Source of the DNA: Streptomyces sp. Je 1-369
Lineage (GTDB): Bacteria > Actinomycetota > Actinomycetes > Streptomycetales > Streptomycetaceae
DNA: 64,000 nt
Direction of reading: 5' to 3'
Assembly: GCF_026810505.1 (NCBI RefSeq)
Contig: NZ_CP101750.1
Coordinates: 7,738,515-7,802,514 of the forward strand
In this document: positions 26,309-35,533 of the stretch, piece by piece
Numbering within the stretch: the first letter of the stretch is position 1
Layout of the letters: the number at the start of each line of letters is the position of its first letter
Notes under the pieces: generated by a model
Databases searched by the model: none
Told to the model about the DNA's origin: nothing
What the model saw: the letters and a program-made list of their open reading frames with translations, nothing else
Made by a program: the position numbers and the translations under genes

Positions 26309-26521
26309 TCATCGCACCTTCCGGTGCTTCCCCCGTAACACCACCACCACCGCGCCGCCCGCCTCCGCCGGCGCCGTGCGGTAGGCGGTCTCGCGGCCCT
26401 CCTCCCGGAACGTGCTCGTCGGCATGACGAGCAGCCCGCGCTCGGCCCCTCGCCGCACCCCCACGGCCACGGCGCGCGCCGCGAAACTCAGGTCCGACCT
26501 ATTGACCCTGCGGCCGGCCAC
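26309..26521 (-). CDS. Possible small protein, unrecognised
   Basis: An open frame of 70 residues with streptomycete-like codon use, ending VVVVLRGKHRKVR. It lies between a terminator and the promoter region of the divergent ABC operon. I recognise no domain and no clear ribosome site, so it may be a gene fragment or chance. Confidence 0.3.
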   Translation of the reverse strand: MAGRRVNRSDLSFAARAVAVGVRRGAERGLLVMPTSTFREEGRETAYRTAPAEAGGAVVVVLRGKHRKVR

Positions 26522-26547
26522 TCATTAGCGTGGCGGACGGCCTATCG

Positions 26548-26559
26548 GAAAGCGCTTTC
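26548..26559. promoter_or_regulatory. LacI-type operator GAAAGCGCTTTC before the ABC operon
   Basis: A perfect 12-base palindrome with the CG centre typical of LacI-family operators. A weaker second copy, GCAAGCGTTTTC, follows at 26561-26572. It lies 88 bases before the permease start. The identical palindrome occurs at 35247-35258. Confidence 0.65.
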
Positions 26560-26646
26560 TGCAAGCGTTTTCTGACATCGATGCTGCTTCCGCATTCGCT
26601 CTCCGCAACTGCCTCCGAAGTTCGCCGAATGTCAGGGGAGTTCACC

Positions 26647-27510
26647 GTGAGCCAGAGCGCTGTGACCAGAACTCCCGTGCGGGCGGCGGGGGTTGCCGAA
26701 CGGGAACGCCCGAGCTTCGGGCGCCGTACCGCCGAAGTGGCCGAGAAGAGCTGGCGCCCCCTCGCGCTCCTCGTCGTCTGCTTCGCCGCCTGGTGGGTCG
26801 TCGCCGCCACCGAGATGGTCGAGGCCTACCTGGTGCCCTCGCCCGGCGCCACCCTCGACGTCATCCTCGACAAGCCCGACTACCTGTGGCAGCACAGCTG
26901 GGTCACCACGTACGAGACCCTGATCGGCTTCGTCATCGCCGTGGCCGTCGGCGTCCTGTCCGCCGTCCTGATGGTCGCCTCGACCACCGTCGAGAAGACC
27001 CTCTACCCCATCCTGCTCTTCGCCCAGGTCGTACCGAAGATCGCGATCGCCCCGCTGTTCGTCGTCTGGCTCGGCTTCGGCATCGCCCCGAAGATCCTCA
27101 TCGCGGTCCTGATCGCCTTCTTCCCCGTCGTCATCTCGATGGTCACCGGACTCAAGGCCGTGGACCCGGAGATGCTGCAGCTCTCCGCCACGATGGGCGC
27201 GCGGCCCTGGCAGACCTTCCTCAAGATCCGCTTTCCGGCGTCGCTCCCGCACCTCTTCTCCGGCCTGAAGGTGGCCGTCACGCTCGCCGTCACGGGTGCG
27301 GTGGTCGGCGAGTTCGTCGGCGCCAACGAGGGCCTCGGCTATGTGATCCTCCAGGCCAACGGCAACCTCGACACCCCGATGCTCTTCGCGGGCCTGCTGG
27401 TCATGTCGCTCATCGGCGTGGTCCTGTTCGCGCTCGTCGAGATCGCGGAGAAGCTGCTGCTCCCGTGGCACGCGAGCCGCAGGGACCAGGGCGCGACCAC
27501 CACGTACTGA
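26647..27510 (+). CDS. ABC transporter permease (SsuC/ThiX/TauC type)
   Basis: Membrane protein of 287 residues with about six helices and the EAA-loop pattern of binding-protein-dependent importers (LSATMGARPWQTFLKIRFPASLPHLFSGLK). The first helix is LALLVVCFAAWWVVAA. The GTG at 26647 follows GGGGAG by six bases; an ATG at 26629 and one at 26530 are in frame but less well placed. With the next two genes it forms a complete importer of the nitrate/sulfonate/taurine and pyrimidine-precursor class. Confidence 0.9.
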   Translation: MSQSAVTRTPVRAAGVAERERPSFGRRTAEVAEKSWRPLALLVVCFAAWWVVAATEMVEAYLVPSPGATLDVILDKPDYLWQHSWVTTYETLIGFVIAVAVGVLSAVLMVASTTVEKTLYPILLFAQVVPKIAIAPLFVVWLGFGIAPKILIAVLIAFFPVVISMVTGLKAVDPEMLQLSATMGARPWQTFLKIRFPASLPHLFSGLKVAVTLAVTGAVVGEFVGANEGLGYVILQANGNLDTPMLFAGLLVMSLIGVVLFALVEIAEKLLLPWHASRRDQGATTTY

Positions 27511-27564
27511 CCCCCGCCCGACGTTTTCCCTCCCCTGTCCTCCGTACGCGAGAAGGGCCGTCCC

Positions 27565-28590
27565 ATGCACGCGCGCAGACTCCTCACCGCCCTCGTCCCC
27601 CTGGCGCTCGTCGCGGCGACCGCGACGGCCTGCGGTGACGACGACCGGACGAGCACCAGCGCCTCCGGCAAGAAGCTGGACAAGGCGACCCTGACGCTCA
27701 ACTGGTACCCGTACGGCGAGCACGCGCCGTTCTACTACGGCAAGAAGCAGAAGATCTTCGAGAAGCACGGCATCGACCTGGAGATCAGGGCGGGGCAGGG
27801 CTCCCAGAAGACCGTGCAGGCGACGGGAGCCGGGCAGACCGACTTCGGCTGGGCGGACACGCCGGCCGTTCTCGCCGGTGTCGACCGGGGCGTCGACGTG
27901 AAGAGCCTCGGGGTGTTCCTGCAGACCACGCCCGCGTCCGTGCAGTCCTTCGCGGCCGAGGACGTCGCGTCGCCCGCCGATCTCAAGGGCAAGACGGTCG
28001 CGGGCACGGCGGGCGACGCACTCACCAAGACGTTCCCGATCTTCCTCCAGAAGAACGGCATGGACGTCTCCGACGTCAAGGTCCAGAACACCGACCCCGC
28101 GGGCAAGATCGCCGCCGTGATCTCCGGCAAGACCGACGCCCTGCTCGGCTACGCGAGCGACCAGGGCCCCACCATGCGGAACAAGGCCGAGAAGGACGTC
28201 TCGTACCTCCGCTTCTCCGAACACGGCCTCAACTTCTACTCCAACGGCCTCATCGCGGGCAGCAAGACCCTCCAGGGCAGGGGCGATCTCGCCGAGCGGA
28301 TGACCGCGGCGGTCAGCGAGGCGTGGGCGGCGGCCGAGAAGCGGCCGGGCCCCGCGGTCGCGGCGATGGAGGGCGCCTCCGAACAACTCCCGCCCAAGGA
28401 CGTCCTGTCGGAACAGTTCAAGACGACGCTGACGCTGCTGCACACCGACGCCACGAAGGGCAAGGCGCCGGGGGTCAACACCGAGGGGGACTGGAAGCGG
28501 ACCATTGCGGTCTTCTCGGAGGCGGGCCTGGTCAAGGACCCCAAGTCCGTGACGGAGTACTGGGATTCGGCCAACGGGATCAAGGGGTGA
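27565..28590 (+). CDS. ABC substrate-binding lipoprotein, NMT1/THI5-like
   Basis: Protein of 341 residues with a lipoprotein signal (LVPLALVAATATACGDDD, acylated Cys in the lipobox TATAC). The mature part is the NMT1/SsuA-type binding fold: LTLNWYPYGEHAPFYYGKKQKIFEKHGIDLEI, VQATGAGQTDFGWADTPAVLAG, and GKTVAGTAGDALTKTFPIFLQKNGMD. The opening with NWYP and HAPFYYGKKQKIF resembles proteins that bind hydroxymethylpyrimidine-type thiamine precursors, but no thiamine riboswitch is seen upstream, and the LacI-type operator points to another signal. The substrate is unresolved. Confidence 0.88.
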   Translation: MHARRLLTALVPLALVAATATACGDDDRTSTSASGKKLDKATLTLNWYPYGEHAPFYYGKKQKIFEKHGIDLEIRAGQGSQKTVQATGAGQTDFGWADTPAVLAGVDRGVDVKSLGVFLQTTPASVQSFAAEDVASPADLKGKTVAGTAGDALTKTFPIFLQKNGMDVSDVKVQNTDPAGKIAAVISGKTDALLGYASDQGPTMRNKAEKDVSYLRFSEHGLNFYSNGLIAGSKTLQGRGDLAERMTAAVSEAWAAAEKRPGPAVAAMEGASEQLPPKDVLSEQFKTTLTLLHTDATKGKAPGVNTEGDWKRTIAVFSEAGLVKDPKSVTEYWDSANGIKG

Positions 28591-28592
28591 CC

Positions 28593-29450
<858 letters not shown>

Positions 29451-29510
29451 GTCGCGTAGCGAGGCCACCTCGCAGCGGGCCGTGTCGGGACCTCATTTAC
29501 CTTGTTGCCG

Positions 29511-29524
29511 TCCCGAATTCGGGA
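29511..29524. promoter_or_regulatory. Palindrome before the second XRE-cupin gene
   Basis: TCCCGAATTCGGGA is a perfect 14-base palindrome centred 20 bases before the gene start. The half-site TCCCG recurs at 29530. Autoregulation by the XRE-cupin protein is the simplest reading. Confidence 0.5.
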
Positions 29525-29537
29525 TAGCGTCCCGGAT

Positions 29538-30107
29538 ATGGAACACGATGGAGAGGGAGTCGACGCGCGCCTCGCCGCCCGTCTCTCCGAGTTGCGCGCC
29601 GAACGCGGCTGGTCCCTCGGCGAGCTGGCCGAGCTCAGCGGGATCAGCCGCTCCACCCTGTCCCGCGCCGAACGCGCGGAGATCAGCCCCACCGCAGCCC
29701 TGCTGAACCGTCTCTGCGCGGTCTACGAACGGACCATGTCGCAGCTCCTCAGTGAAGTGGAGGCGGAGCCCGCCCAGCTGGTGCGCGCCGTCGACCAGGC
29801 GGTCTGGGCGGACGACGAGGCGGGCTTCATGCGCTGGGCCGTCTCGCCGCCCCGCACCGGGATGCGCGGCGAACTGGTCGAGGGCAGGCTGCAGCCGGGC
29901 GCCGACATCGCCTACGACCGCCCGCCCGTACCCGGCCTCGAACAGCACATCTGGGTGCTCGAAGGGGCCCTGGAGGTCACGGTCCAGGGCGAGCCGCACA
30001 CCTTGCGCACCGGCGACTGCCTGCGCTTCCGACTGTGGGGCGCGTCCCGGTTCCGCTGCGCGGGCGAGGAGGCGGTGCGGTACGCACTCGTGGTGGTGAA
30101 GCCGTGA
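29538..30107 (+). CDS. XRE-family regulator with C-terminal cupin
   Basis: Protein of 189 residues. The helix-turn-helix is SLGELAELSGISRSTLSRAERAEISPTAALLNRLCAVY, and the cupin_2 domain near residues 115-185 has QHIWVLEGALEVTVQGEPHTLRTGDCLRFRL. It is the same architecture as the regulator at 7899 but clearly a different subfamily. The ATG at 29538 lies just after the palindrome and directly opens the HTH protein. Its stop overlaps the GTG of a GNAT gene (GTGA), so the two form one unit, perhaps a regulator with the enzyme that modifies its ligand. Confidence 0.9.
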   Translation: MEHDGEGVDARLAARLSELRAERGWSLGELAELSGISRSTLSRAERAEISPTAALLNRLCAVYERTMSQLLSEVEAEPAQLVRAVDQAVWADDEAGFMRWAVSPPRTGMRGELVEGRLQPGADIAYDRPPVPGLEQHIWVLEGALEVTVQGEPHTLRTGDCLRFRLWGASRFRCAGEEAVRYALVVVKP

Positions 30108-30697
30108 CCCACGGCCTGCGCCTCGAACGCCTCACCGCCGCCGGGCTTCGCGCCGTCGCGGGGCAGCTCGGAGACCTGTTGGCCGACACGGTGCGGGGCG
30201 GGAACTCGCTGGGTTTCCTCGCGGGTCTGGACCGGGCCGCGGCGAGTGGCTGGTGGCGGGGGCTCGGGCCGGACGTCGAGGCGGGGCGGCTCGCCGTCTG
30301 GGTGGCGCGGGACGGGGAGCGGGGCGACTCGCGGGTCACGGGCACCGTCAGCGTCGCCTTCACCGACAAGCCCAACGGGCGTCACCGCGCTGAGCTCGCC
30401 AAGCTGATGGTGCACCCCGACGCCCGCGGACAAGGCCTCGCCCGCGCCCTCCTGACCACCGCGGAACACGCGGTGACGCAAGCGGGCGTCACGCTCCTCG
30501 TCCTGGACACCGAGACCGGCAGCCCGGCCGAGACCGTCTACCGCAGGGCCGGCTGGACCGAGGCCGGAACCATCCCCGACTACGCGGCGGACCCCTCGGG
30601 CGCCCTCCACGCGACGACCCTCTTCTACAAGCGTCTCGGCACGGCGGCCCGGCGCCGGTTGACCGACGCCGAGCCGGAGCGGGCGGCGCGTCAGTAG
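30104..30697 (+). CDS. GNAT-family N-acetyltransferase
   Basis: Protein of 197 residues with the acetyl-CoA binding motif A (ELAKLMVHPDARGQGLARALLTTAEHAV) and the later beta-bulge region (LLVLDTETGSPAETVYRRAGWTEAGTIPDYA). The substrate could be an amine of a small molecule. It is translationally coupled to the XRE-cupin gene. Its 3' end overlaps by seven bases the end of the convergent TIM-barrel gene. Confidence 0.9.
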   Translation: MTHGLRLERLTAAGLRAVAGQLGDLLADTVRGGNSLGFLAGLDRAAASGWWRGLGPDVEAGRLAVWVARDGERGDSRVTGTVSVAFTDKPNGRHRAELAKLMVHPDARGQGLARALLTTAEHAVTQAGVTLLVLDTETGSPAETVYRRAGWTEAGTIPDYAADPSGALHATTLFYKRLGTAARRRLTDAEPERAARQ

Positions 30698-31587
30698 CGC
30701 AGCGCCGCCAGATACGCGTAACTGTTCCGCGCCGTCGCGAACGGGTCCGCGGGGGAGTCGTGCTCGACCAGCCACTGCCGAACACCCCCCACGCGCGCGT
30801 GGGCGAACATCGCGGCGAAGTCGAGCGTCCCCGAACCGACGTCGGCGAACCCGCCGTCCGGTGCCATGTCCTTCACGTGCAGCGCGGGGAACCTCCGCGG
30901 ATGGCGCCGGAAGTACGTCGCGGGGTCGGCGCCGCCCTTCACGGCCCAGTACACGTCCAGCTCGAAGCCGACCAGCTCGGGATCGGTCTCGGTGACCAGG
31001 ACGTCGTACAGGTTCGTTCCGCCGACCACCACATGGTCCGAACCGTGGTTGTGGAACAGCACGGGGCCGAGCCCCGCCTCGCGCGAGGCGCGCCCGATCC
31101 AGTTGAACTGCCGCGCCGCCTCCCGGAACCCGTCCGGCGTGTGCAGCGCACCCGGCAGGCTCGGCACGACGGGCCACTTCGCGCCCAGGGCGTGCAGGTC
31201 ATCGAGAGCCTGGGGGAGCCCGGGGCCGGTGAGCGTGGGATAGGCGACGTGCTCAAGGACCGCACGCAGCCCCACGGCGTCGAGCATCCGCCGGATGGCC
31301 ACGGCGTCGTACCCGTGGCGGCCGCTCACCCCCACGGTCGCGTAGCCGATGTCGGAGAGCCGCTCCAGGGTGCCCGCGAAGTCCCGCGCCAGGGCGTCGC
31401 GCATCGTGTACAGGTGCATGCCGATGCCGCCGCGCGGAAGGCGCCGCTTGTACGCCCGCTCCGCCGCCCGCGCGGGCAGCGCCCCGCCAGCGGCTGCCGC
31501 GAGTCCCAGCGACGTACCGACGCACGTACGGAGAAAGGCACGTCTGGCGACGCCGTCGACGATAGACGCGCCCGCACATCCGGTCAT
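30691..31587 (-). CDS. Exported sugar phosphate isomerase/epimerase-like TIM-barrel protein
   Basis: Protein of 298 residues. A twin-arginine-like signal (RRAFLRTCVGTSLGLAAAAGGALPARA) is followed by an AP endonuclease 2/xylose-isomerase-like barrel (GIGMHLYTMRDALARDFAGTLERLSDIGYATVGV, LFHNHGSDHV, GFELDVYWAVKGGADPATYFRRHPRRFPALHVKDM) with metal-binding His, Glu and Asp in place. It lies 16 bases after the ThuA-type giant gene on the same strand. Together they look like an extracytoplasmic sugar-oxidising system, possibly using 3-keto sugars as in other ThuA/IolE-like pairs. That role is inference. Confidence 0.85.
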   Translation of the reverse strand: MTGCAGASIVDGVARRAFLRTCVGTSLGLAAAAGGALPARAAERAYKRRLPRGGIGMHLYTMRDALARDFAGTLERLSDIGYATVGVSGRHGYDAVAIRRMLDAVGLRAVLEHVAYPTLTGPGLPQALDDLHALGAKWPVVPSLPGALHTPDGFREAARQFNWIGRASREAGLGPVLFHNHGSDHVVVGGTNLYDVLVTETDPELVGFELDVYWAVKGGADPATYFRRHPRRFPALHVKDMAPDGGFADVGSGTLDFAAMFAHARVGGVRQWLVEHDSPADPFATARNSYAYLAALRY

Positions 31588-31603
31588 GGCCGTCCTACCC
31601 CTC

Positions 31604-34600
31604 TCATGGGCGTGCTCGCTCAGCGGTGACGCGGACGGCGCCGGTCGTCGTGTCGCCCTTGTCGTCGGTGACGGTCAGATGCGCCGTATACGTCCCCACG
31701 CGCGCGTACGTGTGCTCCGCGCTGCCGCTCTCCGTGCCGCCGGGCTTGGAGTTGTCGCCGAAGTCCCAGTGGTACGAGGCCGCGGTACGGCCTGCCGGGA
31801 GCCGCACCGTGCTCGTGAGCTTGACGGCGAGCGGCGCGGGACCGCTGCCCGGGGCGGCCTTGACCGTCACCTTCGCCCCGGCCCTCTTCTCGACCCCGGG
31901 GCCGTTGAAGTGCAGCCAGTCGACCGTGAGCAGGTCGGCCTTCTCGGACGACCACTCCGGGTTGGTGAATACGGCGTACACCTTCGTCGTTCCGTCGTGA
32001 GGGGCCAGTTCGGTGGTCGGCGAGACGAAATTGCCCCACCCTCCCGTGTTCGGCACGCTCACCTTGCCGAGCAGCTCACCCGTGGGGGACCCGGCACGGA
32101 ACTCGACGTCACCGCCGAGACCACCCGAAGCCGCCCCGACCGTCACCGAGTCGACGCCCTTGAGGTGCACCGGGTCGAAGGAGACCCAGTCCCCGTCCTC
32201 GATCTCGATGAGCCGCTTGCCGCCGGACGCGTCCGCGCGGTCACCGATGTCGGCCCCGCCGTGCGCGCCGCCCGTGGCGGTCCGGTGCTCGGCCTCACGG
32301 AACGACGTCCGCAGCGTCAGCGAAGCGGATCCCGTCAGGGCGGGCACACCGCTCGCGCCCTTGTCCTCGTACTGCGCAGTGATGCCGTAGTACAGGTTCT
32401 GCCCCGGGCCGTGGCTGTCGCCCGCGTCCGTCACGATCTCGCCCGCACAGCCGGTGTAGTTGTCCAGCGGGTGCAGATGCGTGTCGTGGCCCAACTGGGA
32501 CTGCACGACGACCCGCTTGCAGTCGATCCGCTCGTCCTCGCGGTCCGTCACCTCGACCTTGAACGGGATGGTGTCCCCGAAGCTGAACGTCCCGCCGTTC
32601 GGCGGCTGCTGAATCGTCACCTCCGGCCGCGTGTTGCCGACCGTGATGTCCCGTACCGCGAGATTGCTCAGCTCCTTGGGCCCGGTCACCTTCAGGCGGG
32701 CCGTGAACTGCCCCTTCTCGGTGTACTTGTGCGTCGGGTTGGCCTCGGTCGAGTCGGTCCTGCCGTCGCCGTCGAAGTCCCAGGCGTACGTGACCGGCGT
32801 GCCGCCCGGCAGCCCCGAACCCTCACTGGAGAACTTCACGGTGAGGGGCGTACTCCCGTTGTCGGGCGTCGCGCTGACCCGGGCGTCCGGGAGGCGGCCG
32901 TCCGCCACGTAGTCGATGCGGTAGATGCCGGAGCCCTCGTTGCTGCCGCCGCGGCCCGTGCCGCTGCCGAGCCCGAAGTCGATCACGTACAGCGCCCCGT
33001 CGGGCCCGAAGTCGGCATCGAAGGGCTGGTTCCACTTCATGTCGGAGAAGACGGAGTTGATCGACTGCAGATCGCCCGCCTTCGCCGGAGGGAAGCGCGG
33101 ATCGGAGAACGACTGGTCCTTCTCCTGGATCGAGAAGGCCTTGAACCACTGCCGGGTCAGCTCGTACGCGAGCCACTTCCCCTCGAAGTACTCGGGGAAC
33201 TTCGTCTTGTACGTGTTCGCCGCGTCGTAGTCGTACACGGGACCGCTCATCGGCCCGCCGCCACCTGTGCCGAGCTCGGGGAACTCCTTGGACTCGGAGT
33301 AGGCGTACCAGACGTCCGCGGGCAGGGCGGGCGGCAGCTCGCGCAGGCCGGTGTTGTTCGGCGAGTCGTTGACGATCTTCGCGCAGTCGAACGCGGCCTT
33401 CGACGTCTTCGTCGCGAAGTCGTAGTCATGGAACGGCGTGTTGTCGCCGATGCAGTACGGCCATCCGTAGTTGCCGGCCTTGGTGATCCGGTCGAACTCC
33501 ACCGTCCCCTCGGGACCGCGGCCCGCCACCGCCTTCTTCGCGTCGGGTCCGTAGTCCGCCATCAGCAGGGCGCCGCTGACCGGATCCGTCGTGATGCGGA
33601 ACGGGTTGCGCAGCCCCATCGCATACACCTCGGGACGCGTCCTGTCCGTCCCGGGCGGGAAGAGGTTCCCCTCCGGCACGGCGTACGTCCCGTCGTCCTT
33701 CGGCGTGATCCGCAGAACCTTGCCGCGCAGATCGTTCGTGTTCCCGGAAGTGCCCTGCGCGTCCCAGGCGCGGCGCCCCTCGCGCTCGTCGATCGGCGCG
33801 AAACCGTCCGACGCGAACGGATCGGTGTTGTCGCCCGTCGCGACGTACAGATCACCCTTCTTGTCGAAGGCGATCGACCCCGCCATGTGCGAGTTGGCCC
33901 GGCCCTCGCCGCGCCACGTCGGAATCGTGAGCAGCCGCTTCTCCGACGCCGCGTCGACCTTCCCACCCGCCTCGGTGAAACGGGAGAGATTGATCCGCTT
34001 CTCCGTCTTGTCGGAGTGCAGCAGATACAGCCAGTGGTTGTCCTTGAACCGTGGGTCCAGCGCGAGACCGAGCAGCCCGTCCGACTGGCTCGTCATCTCC
34101 GGCGTGTACGCGAGATCGAGCGCCGTGGAGACCTTGAGCGACTCCTGATCGATGATCTTCAGCTTCCCGGTGCGCTGGACGAAGAAGACCCGGCGGTCGG
34201 GCGCGACGGCCAGCTCGAACGGGTCGGCGAGGTCGGCGGTGGCCAGCGGAGTGCGCTGGAAGGCACCCGTCTTGGTGGCCGTGCAGTCGCCCGGTCTGTC
34301 ACCGGCGGCCCACTGGATGCCGCCGAGGACGTGCCGGAGGAACCCCTCTTCCTGGAAGGCCGACGCGGCATGCCCGCCCGCCGTGTACCAGGAGCGGCCG
34401 CCGTCGTAGTTCTGGCACCAGGACCACGGGTGGTCGGCGCCCTCGTCGAGCCCCGAGACGCCGTCGCGCACCTTGATCTGCGCGAGGGTGTGCACCTTCC
34501 CGGTCGGATTGGTGCGCCAGTTGTACCACTCCTCCTCGCGCTCCCAGAGCTCCGGAAGCCCCTTGGTGGACGGGTGCGCGTGGTCGAGCACCTTGACGCG

Positions 34601-35110
34601 TCCCTTCTGGACGGCGGGGTGCTTGTCGAAGATCGCCCCGACCAGGCCCTCGTACCACTTCCAGTCGCGCTCGCTCGCCGACGCCGCGTGCAGCCCCACC
34701 CAGCCGCCGCCCGCCCGGACGTACTTCTGGAACGCGGCACGCTGTCCCGCGTCGAGCAGATCGCCCTTCTCGGGCGTGGAGTTCGTGTTGTTGAAGACGA
34801 CGGCCTGGAAACGGGCCAGGTTGGCGTCGGTGAACGCCCCGGCGTCGTCGGTGGCCTCGACCTCGAACCCGTGCTCCCCGCCGAGCTTCCTGATCGCCTC
34901 CACACCCGCAGGGATCGAGTCGTGGGGGAAGTTCGTCACCTTGGAGAAGACCAGGACACGGAAGGCGGGCGCGGCCTCGGCGCGGGGCGGGGCCGCGATG
35001 TCGAGACCCACGACGAGCGCGAGCAGGGCGACGAAGACGAGCAGGGCTCTCGGCGCGCCTCGCGGCGCTCTCCTCGGAGCCACGGAACTCATGGGACTCA
35101 TGGAACTCAT
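31604..35110 (-). CDS. Secreted ThuA / PQQ-type sugar dehydrogenase / PKD / CBM multidomain protein
   Basis: Protein of 1168 residues. A signal peptide (RALLVFVALLALVVGLDIAA, cleavage near residue 47) is followed by a ThuA-like domain to about 265 (FRVLVFSKVTNFPHDSI, VRAGGGWVGLHAA). A glucose/sorbosone dehydrogenase-type propeller spans about 295-690 (GRANSHMAGSIAFDKKGDLYVATGD, GNYGWPYCIGDN). Next come a PKD repeat near 725-810 (YAWDFDGDGRTDSTEANPTHKY), an Ig-like stretch, a family 6-type carbohydrate-binding domain near 905-1060, and a final PKD repeat (YHWDFGDNSKPGGTESGSAEHTY). It probably oxidises or binds polysaccharide-derived sugars outside the cell. The start has AGGGAG at the right distance and opens with three near-identical Met-Ser repeats. 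Confidence 0.9.
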   Translation of the reverse strand: MSSMSPMSSVAPRRAPRGAPRALLVFVALLALVVGLDIAAPPRAEAAPAFRVLVFSKVTNFPHDSIPAGVEAIRKLGGEHGFEVEATDDAGAFTDANLARFQAVVFNNTNSTPEKGDLLDAGQRAAFQKYVRAGGGWVGLHAASASERDWKWYEGLVGAIFDKHPAVQKGRVKVLDHAHPSTKGLPELWEREEEWYNWRTNPTGKVHTLAQIKVRDGVSGLDEGADHPWSWCQNYDGGRSWYTAGGHAASAFQEEGFLRHVLGGIQWAAGDRPGDCTATKTGAFQRTPLATADLADPFELAVAPDRRVFFVQRTGKLKIIDQESLKVSTALDLAYTPEMTSQSDGLLGLALDPRFKDNHWLYLLHSDKTEKRINLSRFTEAGGKVDAASEKRLLTIPTWRGEGRANSHMAGSIAFDKKGDLYVATGDNTDPFASDGFAPIDEREGRRAWDAQGTSGNTNDLRGKVLRITPKDDGTYAVPEGNLFPPGTDRTRPEVYAMGLRNPFRITTDPVSGALLMADYGPDAKKAVAGRGPEGTVEFDRITKAGNYGWPYCIGDNTPFHDYDFATKTSKAAFDCAKIVNDSPNNTGLRELPPALPADVWYAYSESKEFPELGTGGGGPMSGPVYDYDAANTYKTKFPEYFEGKWLAYELTRQWFKAFSIQEKDQSFSDPRFPPAKAGDLQSINSVFSDMKWNQPFDADFGPDGALYVIDFGLGSGTGRGGSNEGSGIYRIDYVADGRLPDARVSATPDNGSTPLTVKFSSEGSGLPGGTPVTYAWDFDGDGRTDSTEANPTHKYTEKGQFTARLKVTGPKELSNLAVRDITVGNTRPEVTIQQPPNGGTFSFGDTIPFKVEVTDREDERIDCKRVVVQSQLGHDTHLHPLDNYTGCAGEIVTDAGDSHGPGQNLYYGITAQYEDKGASGVPALTGSASLTLRTSFREAEHRTATGGAHGGADIGDRADASGGKRLIEIEDGDWVSFDPVHLKGVDSVTVGAASGGLGGDVEFRAGSPTGELLGKVSVPNTGGWGNFVSPTTELAPHDGTTKVYAVFTNPEWSSEKADLLTVDWLHFNGPGVEKRAGAKVTVKAAPGSGPAPLAVKLTSTVRLPAGRTAASYHWDFGDNSKPGGTESGSAEHTYARVGTYTAHLTVTDDKGDTTTGAVRVTAERARP

Positions 35111-35246
35111 GGCGCTCCCTGGGCTGGGCTGGCTTGGCTGATGGCCGGCTGCCGGTTGCCGGGTGTGCGGTGAGTCGCGGGCGTGTCGGTGAGTTGCGTG
35201 TGCGCGGTGCGCGGTGCGCGGTGCGGAAGGCGGCGCTGCTCGCTTA

Positions 35247-35258
35247 GAAAGCGCTTTC
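35247..35258. promoter_or_regulatory. LacI-type operator GAAAGCGCTTTC before the ThuA gene
   Basis: A perfect 12-base palindrome 137 bases upstream of the minus-strand ThuA/dehydrogenase gene, identical to the one before the ABC operon at 26548. It supports sugar-responsive LacI-type control of the ThuA and TIM-barrel pair. No LacI gene is in the window. Confidence 0.65.
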
Positions 35259-35386
35259 GCGGCGCGGGAATCAGGTTAGGTTCCGGTTCCGCGGAGGGTC
35301 AATGGGTCGGACGAGCCGGGTGGGTTCCGGCCGGGTGGGCCCTGCATGACGTCCCGCGTGTGGGGGAGGCTGGCCGGGAGACGGTC

Positions 35387-35496
35387 GACCGCACTCGTGC
35401 AGACCGTCGACTGTATGCAGGCTGACCGCCGACCGTATGCAGGATGCCCGCCGACCGTATACACGAAGACCGCCGACCCGTATACGCGAGAACCCC
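35387..35496. repeat. Tandem 22-bp repeats, about five units
   Basis: Units start at 35387, 35409, 35431, 35453 and 35475, each with the core GAC(C/T)GTATGCAG or a variant (GACCGTATACAC, GACCCGTATACGC). A degenerate sixth core lies at 35507-35519 after a 32-base step. A spacing of 22 bases is about two helical turns, so protein bound at each unit would sit on one DNA face. There are no spacers, so this is not a CRISPR array. The array lies between the ThuA promoter and the hydrolase gene. The rest of 35111-35533 shows no gene. Confidence 0.7.
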
Positions 35497-35533
35497 GCCG
35501 ACCACCGACCGTACGCACCAGGGAGCCCGCGCG

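Noticed and set aside
26299..26646. Thiamine (TPP) riboswitch before the NMT1-type ABC operon
   Set aside because: The conserved TPP core (CTGAGA and the paired elements) is not visible in this region.
31349..35173. 1274-residue plus-strand open frame opposite the ThuA gene
   Set aside because: Composition is that of antisense shadow, with no motif. The minus-strand protein has clear domains from start to end.
35387..35519. CRISPR array
   Set aside because: Units abut directly at 22 bp with no spacers, and no cas genes are near.
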